DNA of 64,000 nt. Origin: Sipunculus nudus. Taxonomy: Eukaryota; Annelida; Sipuncula; Golfingiida; Sipunculidae. The notes under the pieces were generated by a model. It was not told the origin of the DNA, did not search any database, and worked only from the letters and a program-made list of their open reading frames with translations. This document shows, piece after piece, positions 35,022-47,000 of this stretch (the first letter of the stretch is position 1; each line of letters starts with the position of its first letter). Location: assembly GCA_026874595.1 (NCBI GenBank), contig CM049310.1, positions 49,815,558 to 49,879,557 on the forward strand, in the 5' to 3' direction. The position numbers and the translations under genes were made by a program.

Positions 35022-38000
35022 CTGAAAATAATAATAATAATAATAATAATAAGAACACTTTTAATAACAACTAGAATTAGATAAAATAATTGGGTGCAAA
35101 AACAGATATGTCTCCTCATCCTATAGACCTCCAAAAATTTGAGAAAAAATATATGGAATACTTCAAAAGTTGTGGGGCTCACAAAAATCCTAGAATTCTG
35201 AAGATCTGAGCTTGAAGATGAAGGTAAAAATCCCCAGTTTTCGAACTCATCCGACATATAGGTAGGAACAATTTAAATTTTAAATTTCATGAAAAATTAC
35301 GGAGTATTATCTCATTCACAAGAAATGACACAGAATCAATCAGTGCTAATAGACCAAACACTATAGGTCCCCCCCAGTGGGAGGGGAGACATAATTATAA
35401 CTACCGTGGGCAGGGGCCATTATGTGAACTATTCAACAAATAGAGGCATTAGCGGGGACAACAATGAATCTACCCTCATATATGTTACCTCATCTGAACT
35501 TATTTTCTACTCTCATGAACATGACCTCATCTGAACTGTTGGCTTCTGCCTGCATTAACGTGACCTCATCTGAACTTTTGGCTTCTACCTGCATGAAAGT
35601 GACCTCATCTAAACTGTTGGCTTCTACCTGTATGAATGTGACCTCATCTGAACTGTTGGCTTCTACCTGTATAAATGTGACCTCATCTGAACTTTTGGCT
35701 TGTATCTACATGAACGTCACCTCATCTGAACTTTTGGCTTTTAACCTCATGAACATGACCTCATCTGAACTGTTGGCTTCTGCCTGCATTAACGTGACCT
35801 CATCTGAACTTTTGGCTTCTACCTGCATGAAAGTGACCTCATCTAAACTGTTGGCTTCTACCTGTATGAATGTGACCTCATCTGAACTTTTGGCTTCTAT
35901 CTACATGAACGTCACCTCATCTGAACTTTTGGCTTTTAACCTCTTGAAACATGAACTCATCTAAACTTATGTTTCTACCCTCATGACAAGACCTGTTCTA
36001 AACTGTTGGCTTCTATCTGCATGAACGTGACTTCATCTGACCTTTTGGCTTCTAACCTCTTGAAACATGTCCTCATCTGTACTTTTTGCTTCAAACCTCT
36101 TGAACATATCTCAACAGAACTTTTTGCTTCTAACCTCATGAACGTGACCACATATGAACATTTGGATTCTACTCTCATGATTATGGCCTCACCTGAACGT
36201 TTGGCTTGGAATCCCAGCAGAACTTCTAGATGTGGCCTGTCCTGCATGGCTTCTAATAGACGTTGTCCCTCTTTGGAAAATACAAATACAACTGGGATTG
36301 TCACATCATCCTTCCCATCACCAGACATTGCAAACAGTGGATGTGTCTCACTGCTGCTTCCCTCTGTGTTATCTGAAAAGAAGAAAATTTTGATTAAAAA
36401 GGATTTCGAGTGCAAGTTTAATATTCTATTTCATGTTTATATACAGAATAATGCTGTTCATCTGTGCATCATTAAGCCTAAACTTAACTTATTTATACAT
36501 CAAATATTCCACTCCCTTTTCAACTAAAATCATGGGACAATAACTGATTTACAAACTACATGATACAGTGGCTAGATGTTGTTCATAACTATTGAACTGT
36601 ATGTTTCTTGCACATATTTTTGCCTTACTGTCTTGTAAGGTTTACATAATATGCCTCGAGCTGAAAGTCAAAAATAATATGCTGTTGTACTGTATAAGAT
36701 AACATTATGGTAACTGTAGTTGTTGTTAACGAACTGTCAATATTTGAATATCTTCAAATATGCACAATAAATCTATATTCCCCTAAGATTTCCAGAGTGT
36801 GATAAGGTTTAAGGCAGAACCAATGGTGTGCAGTGCGTAAAGGTTAGCAGTCACTACTTTACTCATTTTCAGCTACACACAAGTTTCTGAACCACATCAG
36901 CTAGTGCAGTAACAATAATGCATGCATAGGACTTTATTCAAATGAACCATAACCACCTGTCTAAAAACTAAACACTTACCTAGGATTATTGCACCTATGG
37001 CCCCTGCTGACTGTACATGGCGAGCCTACAATCAACATTGACGTTAAGACATCTGAGAGAGCCTTCACTAGTAGATATTTACATGCATACATTTTTCTTA
37101 TATTTACAGCATCGGTAAACCACATTCCTGTGTCCTAACACCTCTCAATATTCAACACACATGCTGATTTTTTCTATTTTTCAAAATGGTCCCTATCCTG
37201 AAACCAAAATTTATCCCAGAAACAAGTTTAAAACTCATTTTAAAGCTGTAAAATGAAAAAAAGTGGGTTGTGCTAGGCAGTGTACTAAGTGAAATTTCTA
37301 GCATTATCATACAAATTGTCAGGTAAAACCATCTGTAAATGGAAACACAAATGATAATCACTTACTTTATCAATAAACATGCACTCTCCTCTCTCTACTA
37401 TTGCTATTTTTCTCCATATGACTTCTGGATTAAGCACACGACTGCAAGCTTTCAGGGGTTCTGTAACTGCCAGCTTTCCTTGGACCTGAAACAATAACCC
37501 ACATGAAAACATGTCAAAAATGAGCTTCAATATATCAAGGTTTAATTAACAGTCAAAAAGTTTAAATTCACAAAGCTCTGCCTGAAAAGAAGTGATTGCT
37601 AGAATGTATCTCAAAGGATAGCAAATTCTTATGACACCTCTTCAAAGCCATACACAACTCACAATATGTGCGTAGCAGAGTACTGGAGCATATGGAACAC
37701 TAATGCACTACAGCAACTTTTGTACATTGGTTTGTTACATCACCAAACATTTGGACTGAGATTGTTTATTTATAAGCAAGAATGATTTTAATGGCCAGTT
37801 CTTACTAATTTGCAGGGGGGAAGATCTGTTGCTAGGGTAATTTTTTTTATTTCCATCTTTCATGGGTTTTATTTTCACTATCTTTCAAAGCAGAACTTAC
37901 ACATTGTATATCCATTATCACATTAACTATTTAATATTAAATATCTAAATCTTAACAATATGACCTATGATGACCAGTAGAAATTCTTGTCCATTACAGG

Positions 38001-41000
38001 CAGATAGCATAAAAGATATGATATTATTCATAATGTCTCTCTTTGATTTACAGGAAGCATAAAATATATGTTATTATTTATAACATCAATCTTTTAAACC
38101 TACAAGGGTAGTCCCTTGGAAAACAAACCATAGTATTTCAACAGTACACAGAAAACCAGCAAAAGTAAATCTTAGTTACACTAGCTCTATTGGGACCTAT
38201 ATAGGTACTATATACACACTACTGAGCAATAAAACAGTCAGCTTGAATTACCCCTTCTCTGCCCTTGAGATCCAGGCCAAACTGAGCATGCCCAGCATTC
38301 AAGATCACCTGGCCAAAAAATGGTGTAGATACAAACTGGACCACTCTTGGTTCTTGTTGTACTGAAAGCAAGACAGAAAGCAACAGTTCAGTAGGCACAG
38401 GCCTGGCTGGCAGCATCACAAAGGCCACAAGTAGGACACAGTGAATTGAGGAATTAGCTTCGCTTTACAACACTACCAAAGAACTCCAGTTTTGTTTTTT
38501 TAAAGAAAGTCACACTTCTAATGCACAGGTCACTCTACATTCGATATGTAACTCCTTTAACTTAAACATATTGCTGGTCTGACCAAGTTTGAAACCCATA
38601 TTGCTCTGCTCTCCTTTGTCAGAACATTGTTGGCCTGGTTGAAATACACAGCAAATCCCATTACTGTAAACAGTGGTTAAGTGGAAGAGTAATAAAATGA
38701 ATGTAGTGTGACCACTTTACACAGATCATACAAAAAGTTTGCTTGGTATTAACACAGGGTACACTGCTTTTGAAAAATGAAAATGAACACCAGACTTGCC
38801 CACAAGCACTGCACAGAACAATTTTTACAATTATTAGCTGCTTTTGAAGTCACCACCTTCTACTGAAAATCTTTTGCATCATATTTCCCATTAAAAGGTT
38901 GACATAATCTTTTCTTTAGGTTGATAAAATCTATGGATTATCAAATAATGCTATCCCTTGATTACTATATAGTGCAGGAAATCTTATTAAGAATATATAT
39001 ATATCTTAGCAGGGCAGTAGTTAACATTACAAAATTACAACAGAAGTGAACACTGCTACATAACAAGCTGAATACAAGAGAACTCTCATGAGATAATGAA
39101 GAGCTTTCTGGGCTATCAGCCATACAATCAACACAATCCACTGTGTACAGTCACTGTATCTTCAAGTAGTGCTCAAATGAAAAACTTCAATTGCACACAA
39201 GCACCAGCATCTACAGACACAGAGGGTCATTTTGAGATGCTGTGTCACGGAGTAAAGTGTGGTCACATGACTTGTGATGCTTGTCAATTTCAGTTGAGTG
39301 TTGCGCCACTGAGGGAAGTGGTGTCCCACAACCCTTGAGGCTTGATGCTTGTTAATTTCATTCTTGGGTGTTGTGTCACTGAGTGCGCTATGAGCCCAGT
39401 TGATTAAATCAGTGTATAAGCTGTATTAACCAGGCAATGATATGAACCTTAAATGATGTCATACCGTGTGGGCCAGGAATTCTGTATCTATGTATTAACC
39501 TTTGTGGCTGGTTAATAAAACGCTGATATACAAGCTGACAGTCACTATACACACCTTCCTGCTGCTGCTGCTTGGACAGCTCTATCATATCCTGCATGAA
39601 CAGCATCCCATCCTCAGCATCTTCTGCAGATGATGCCTGTAACAGAAACACAGTAAGGTTCCCATAACAGAATATACCGAGCTTTAAATGTCAGGGAAGG
39701 GTGGTCTTAATGCCCAGGGGATCATCGTGCTTGGGCCCTTGTATACATCACTTTTAGATCTTATGAGGTGCATCAACATTAAGATATTCTAACAAGGCTA
39801 AGAGTACTAACAAGATACTGTCCTATAGCATAACTGTCTCCAGGGATTCCAGAAAGTGTGATAATTCTAGATTAATATCTTCCAAACAAATAATTAAATT
39901 CAATGTATCATAGGAATCCTAGCTCAGAACTCTACTGAGTGATAATGAAATTCAAGGTATTCCAGAAATGTGGAAATCTTGACTAAAAAATCTTTCAAGT
40001 AACATGAAATTCCATTAATTCTATTAATTCTGTAAAAAATATAACTTTGAATCTTTTGAGTGATCATAAAATTCAGGGTTTATATAAAGTGTTGGAATAA
40101 GGACTCGAATCTTCAAGACAACAATTAAATTCCATTAATTTTAAGAGGTGTTTAACTCTGATTTCTACATCACTAACCTCAGGTGCTGTATGCTTCAGAT
40201 GCCAGAATTGCAGAAGTGTTGGAATAAGGACTCAATATCTTAAAGATAATTATTAAATTCCAGGAATTTTAAGAAGTGTTTAACCCTGATTTTTACATCA
40301 CTAACCTTGAATTCTATAAGCAGGAATACCATGAAGTGTGGGAATAAGGGCTTAAAATCTTCCAGGTAATATCAAATTTCAGAAATTCTAGTAAGTAACC
40401 AGATTCCTACACCACTAGCCTCAGATGCAGAATTCTTGGAAGTGTAGGAATAAGGACTCAAAATCTTCCATGTAATTTTTTAAATTCCAGGAATTTATGG
40501 AAGTGTTTAACCCTCATTTCTACACCACTGACCTCAGATGCTGTATGCAGTAGCTGAACCCGGCCATCCTGCATGGTGACTAGCTGAATCCCCATCCTCC
40601 GTAACTGCTCCAGCTGCTGCTTGTTGCCAGCGATAAATTCTACAGCCCTTAAGCGAGGCTTTCTCCTGTGAAACGCAAAATAATAAGTCAACACTCTGTG
40701 TCATATTAGCTAAAACCGAGCATATCCACCTACACAGTATAAATACCTTTATAAAGTGAAACCAACCTGGATGACCAATGCAGTAACATAACCAAATAAA
40801 GTATATTTAGAGCTGAGTATAAAACTTATTTAATTGGGTGAACCAAGTTACAACAAGTGATTGAATTCTGGTGTAAATCCCATCATAAATAACCCAAGGA
40901 TGAGCATTTTATAGGGTTTTATAGCATACCTTTTACCACTAGGGATTATATAATGTGATCATAACCCCATCTATGAAGCGTGACATCACTGAGAAAAATG

Positions 41001-44000
41001 ATGCCAACCACATGTGCAGTTTCATGAAAGGTGACAGTAAGTCAGCATATGGCACTATTTAAGTAACATTTACACTGAAAATATTCCAAAGAGCAATATA
41101 CAGGTTAACATTCCCACTTACCATCTTTACTGTGCAGGGTCTGTGTCCCCACATCAGACTCGTTTAATTCTTAACCCAATTATGTACATCTGCAGAGTTC
41201 CATTTCAGTTTGGGACTACGTGACAGAGTAGTAGCACCCCCTTCAAATGATTTATTTTGTATCCTTGTGCCACTCAAGCCCAGTGTCTACCGCACCTGCA
41301 GGTCCTGGGTGTGAAATCATCCCCATAGCTGTGTCATGACACAGAGGAACCTCCAAATGATGGACTTGTTTGTGAATGATACAGGGTTGTGTGGTACAGC
41401 TTTCCCATTAAGCATGCAGAGTGCTCACCCTGGGTGGGGGACAACCATCTAACCTCTCCTTGGCTGAGATTTGAACTCACAACCTCCCAGCTTTGAGTCC
41501 TGTGCTCTGCCCATAGACCACAGTAGTCCGTGAGTCTGAGATTTTATTTAGAGAGTTAGATAGGAAGACATACCTTGGCTTCTTTGGTCCTGGACACAGG
41601 TTGTCCACGTAGTCCTTGAGGGGACTGCGGACATTGTGGGCATAGTTGGCCTGTCCTGGGAAGAGGTAGTTTGTGTTTGGACAGACTCTATCATGATTAT
41701 CATCTTCATCCTCATCATCTTCTTTGAATGACACTTTTCTCATCTCCTACAAAGTAATACAAGGTCCAGATTCCAGGATCAAAAACTGAATTGTAATTGT
41801 AATATCAATGTATGATTTATGATATCAGTCTTATAAAAGTAACATAAATAATTGTTATTTCTAATATCCTTTAAACTTAAGACATTCAACGCTAAAAGCA
41901 TGACAGATATACTGGAGATGCCAGTAAGGCCACTGTATAAATGACTTTCCATCTGTGAATATCAAATTTCTTATTCACAAAGGTTGCACTTTGGTGTTTA
42001 TTTCCTTTTCACAAATGTCGCTAATTTGAAATCCTCGTTAACATAAGGTCAACTACAGTAAGTATATGTGATCTATGCTCTTCATAAAGTAAAACAGCTA
42101 TTATACAGATAACCTGTCTGTACTAACCACCTGGAAAAAATAATTACCACTTTTTCATGGCCCCAATTACTTTTGCACTTTATGTCATTTATTTAAACCT
42201 AGTAATAACACGCACCTTGAAAATGCGACCTCTTTCTTAAGGTCCTGTTGGAGGTTTTACTGTATGACTATATTGTATTACCTTATCTGTGATGTTTTTG
42301 CTGAAGAGAGACAGACTAAGCGGCAGAAGATGAGCCTCGGTGGTGAAGATGTAGTCGTCCACATCCAGCACCAGATCCTCCCGCTCAGAGAACAGCAGGT
42401 ACAGGTATTTAAAGGTCTCAGACAGCACAAAAGAGTCCATCCTACAATGACAATAATAAACGTACTTAAAGGGGCCTATTCTGATAACTGGCATGTATTA
42501 AATAAAGATTGAATTTGATTAAATTAAGACAAAAAGCCCAAAGCCCATGGTAGCAGTTCTGTTTATATCCACATGGTTGCCAGTTGTAATCCCAACACAT
42601 CAAGCAAAAACAGCTCTATATATCAGATGAACCAGAAGGTTGAGAGGTCTACTTCATATACTCTTATTAACAACAACTACAGGTAGTGTGCAAATGAACC
42701 ATCTCTGGTCACATATTTGTTTCCCTGTTTGTCAACATAGACACATGTATGTGCCCTGTTTACTTACAGCTTGTAGATAAACAAGCTCATGCAGCATTAG
42801 CAGAACTGTTCTTAGCAGAAATTAACTAGAGTTCATTGATACATGTGCCCAGAGTATGCCAGAAATCACATGAATGCCTACAGATAATAACTAGATTTAA
42901 GCATTTCAGACAACTGAATGAAAAACAAGGGTCCAAATAGAAATGCACAATTTCTGAGAATTCTTACTGAAAATAAGGACTTAAAGCACATATCCCCTAT
43001 AAATTTGATCAGTTTTATTTTTATGACTGCTCTGTTGAGATTTCCTAAAATGTGTCCATCACAGTTCTGACTGCTTTTTCTCAGAGACACAGTTAAAATC
43101 TGATGGTACCAAATAAAATGTTACAGATGTAGAGATATTTTAATCTGAGTATTAAGATTTATCCTGGTTCTTAGACGAGTATCACAGATGTTTGTAGGTC
43201 TAAATACAGATGGACGTTGGAAAATATGTCAGCTTATGATAAAAACAGTTAAGAAAGACAAATACTCCCAAATATCCACAAAACATTGCTACACCCACTA
43301 TTTTATTCCATTAGACTGATTATACAGAAGGATGTTAAAAATTCTGGTTGCAACTCAGAAAATGGATATTTTAATCCATTCTTTCAGACTTCTATAAACA
43401 ACATGCTTGATTTAATGTTACTCACTGGTCCTCATGACTACTGGTTGTGACATCTTTAATGGAAGCGTAACCACATTTGACACGGGCGTGTTTCTCCAGC
43501 TTCTCAAGCACTGTCTTGCCCACCTCCAGGTAATACGGGTCCCCTGTGGCCTGCAAATACCAGTCATTTTCTTATCAAATCAGAACCATTTGAACAGACA
43601 TAAAACTGAAGCATTGTGATTTTTTTTTTGCCCTATGCTTTAATTGTAAAACAGAAAATGTAGAGAGATGATGGAGTTACTGACATGTGTAAAAAATAAA
43701 CTGATCAGACCATCAAAAGATAATAAATCAAATATTTATCATTTTTTAAAACTAAAAGAAAATGAATTAACAGAATGCAGCTTGATGGTGGCTTTAAGGT
43801 CAGAAGATATAGGAAGCATGTATATTCATTTTATGCTTATACCAAATAAGGGTTACAATCTGTGTCTAGTAACACTGTAAAAAAATAGCCTATGTATATT
43901 TATAAAAGACATTGGCCAAGGGATGTGCAAATGATACAGATAATATACTTCATGTTGGCAGCGCAAACAACTTCTCCATACAAATGTTAACATCCAAACC

Positions 44001-47000
44001 CCTAGCTTTACATCACTAACACGGTATATAAGAGAAACCAACCTTGTATATAAAATAAGTCGATTCCACAAATTCTGGCCTTAGTGGATGTTGGCCCCAG
44101 TGAACCCGGAAGTCTGTTGTAAATGCCTAAATGTGAAACATGAAGTGTCTGTTAACAACAGTTGGTCAAGAAACAGGTTTATAAGGCAAAGTAATGACTT
44201 TTAAGTTTAGTAACCCCTTCCATCCTTTCCAAGTGGTTCTTCTCTCTCCCTCTTTGTTTCTCTGACTGAAAGCACTGAATTCATGGACTCCCCCACCCCC
44301 CCCCACCATCTGTCTATTCTGTCAGAGAACCAGTATCAGTTCACATAAAATCCTGTAGGTGTCAGCACCATAGTGAACACGGAGCTCATTTGATGTGACA
44401 ACAAATATGGTTACATTGCTCATGTACCATTTAGATAAAAGGATATAGTATTTAAAATTATCAAAACTGGATTCCCTTCCAACTCTGCTGATCTACTGAG
44501 AACTGCAGCATTCTCAAAGTGGTTCTAACACGCCAGATACCAGAGTAAGAGTTGGGGGACCAGAACTCAGAACTGAAGAAACTTCTGCAGTGGGAGCTCA
44601 GGAGCGGTCCTCCAGTCTAAGATCTTTGGTTTTAGAAAGGGAACTAGGTCCCCCCCCCCCCCCCCCGGCTGCGGGAAGAAGGCCGGTCGGCCTCTTTGAA
44701 GGTAATTTAGAGATAGATTTGTAATAGCTTTCATATTTTTTAAGTATCTAATCAAATGAGAGGCAAATTGCACAGGGAGCAGAAACTCCCCACCAGTCGC
44801 CTGAGTTGGCTAGACAATGATGACATAAAGCGAGGTGATCCCACATGGCTGAGTGCGTGTGACAGGTTGAACCATTGAGCCCACTCTTGGCTGAAGACGT
44901 GCTTGTTATATTATTACAAATGAAGGACCTAAATTAATGAAAAGAAACACCGTGCCAGGTACTAACCAAAGCTTGAGGCTGAGAAGACAGCATACCAACA
45001 CATGTCTGCTCTCATGAGTGACACGTGAAAAAGTGAATATGGCGGTAAACACTTACAGGAAGTAGCGTCAGGGGTTGCCCTGGCAATGACCTAATATCTC
45101 ACTGTGTCCAGGAACTTCCATGGTAAAAGAGTAAGCTACCTGCATTCCTGGTACAATATAAGTACACCTTATAAAACAGGGAGCTCAATGCGGTGACAGC
45201 AAATATGGTTACATTGTTCATGTACAATTTAGATAAAAGGATATAGTATTTAAAATTATCAATACTGGTTTCCCTTCCTAACTCTCCTTATCTACTGAGA
45301 ACTGTAGCATTTAAAATAAGTTATTTCAGTATACATTATATGCTTTCCTAGATGCACCCTCATATCGACAAGATTTATGCTCAGGTGAACAGAATTTTTA
45401 CAGTTTAATGCCCTTCTAGTTAGGACAGCTTACAGGACACAATCTTCACCTTAAAAATTGCTTGTGGAACTATACTTAAACAGACTGCCCATAATGTCAT
45501 ATCCAAATTATTTATGTTTGGTTCTTCTGGATTTAAACACTTTTGGCAGCATTACAGCTCCCAAAATGTTTTGAGCATAATATATGCAAATACTTCAAAT
45601 AACTATGGAATATATTCCCTGACATGAGCAGCAACAAACTTATATGAACATTTCTGCAGGGATGGTGTTAGTTCAAACATCTGAAATAACTTAAGTCCCA
45701 GTAGTGTTCACTCACCTCTGGAAGAAAATTGTGTCTCTGTGTGACCTGATATAACATCTCATGAGTTTCAATGGCTGGCTTGATGTCTCCCTTCAGAACC
45801 TAGACAAAGATATAAAGGAGTAGATATTTCTTGGCACCGCAGGTGCCATATTATCCCCAGACAATTAATCCTCCCCTTTAAGAATAGGCCCCAGTTGATT
45901 TTTGGACCAATCCATGCATCCCTTATTGAGATATTAATGATCTTGTGTAATTTTCACCATATATGGCAATATTCAAGGTCAAGGCCACTCTCATAGGAAA
46001 GGTCATGACCCCAATTTAAAAAAAAAACATCATCCTATAACCCATATCTATGTATATGCATAATATGAAAGAAATCTGTCCATTAGTTTTTGACTTATAA
46101 TGCTCACAGTACTGTCAAGTGGCAATTTTTGGGGTATTAAAAGGTAAAACAAGTAAAAAATAATAGTTGGCGCCACTAGTTTCTGGAACATGACAACCCT
46201 ATCCATGATCTTCGATCAACTTGATTTTGGGATAAATCAATGCAAGATTTCTTGAAATATTTAAGAATTTGTGTGATTTTCCCCAGAATCGGACCTATTA
46301 AAGGTCAAGGACACTCCTAGTAAAGGTAATGACCTCATTTTAAATAGGTGTCGTCCTCTCACCCATATCTATACATATACCAAGTTTGGTAAAGATCCGT
46401 GAAATATTTTTTGAGTTATCTCGCCAACAAGATTTATATGCAGTGGTGGCAGGACCGTGATGAAAACATAGTATCCCCCAATTTTGTCTGGAGATACAAT
46501 AATGATAACCGTACAGCTGTAAAGATCCTCCAGTACACTGATACTTCACAATACAATCAAATATTGTATCAGTGTCATCAGACGTCCATGTATCCATATG
46601 TTGACAATATCTAATAAATCCGATGAAAAGTGTCATCCGATATTAGAAAATAGTCTCTCAGTGAAATGTAATACATCTGTAAAATTTAATTGGTATAAAG
46701 CAGACTGGATGGCATCTGATTCATTAACTACTTGGAAATCGATTTTAGTTATGGTTTGGAAATAAATTTTATGAAAGGAAGCATATTTACATTACTATTT
46801 GCAGAGAAAACTTGACATGGAATCTAAATTATAATATTACAAATATGTATTGTATCATGTATCATATAATAAGCAAAATACTTTGACAATATTATATTGT
46901 GAGATAATGTATCATTACAGCCATAGATAACAGTAGGTCAAATGTAACATAAACAAGTAGCTGCCTCAATCAAAGCACAATCTAATTGTGTAGTAATTGT

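Noticed and set aside
34979-35070. In-frame ATG upstream of exon 20 giving a leucine-rich signal-like start
   Set aside because: The leucines come from the (TTA)n microsatellite in the intron; the exon 19-20 junction and phase fit EDEM3, so a separate secreted protein is not needed.
35464-35964. 166-codon plus-strand ORF with 13-residue repeats
   Set aside because: It is the complement of the 39-bp minisatellite; a 39-bp period keeps any frame open, and no splice or start context supports a gene.
35481-40560. CRISPR array
   Set aside because: Repeats are contiguous without unique spacers and lie in introns of a eukaryotic gene.
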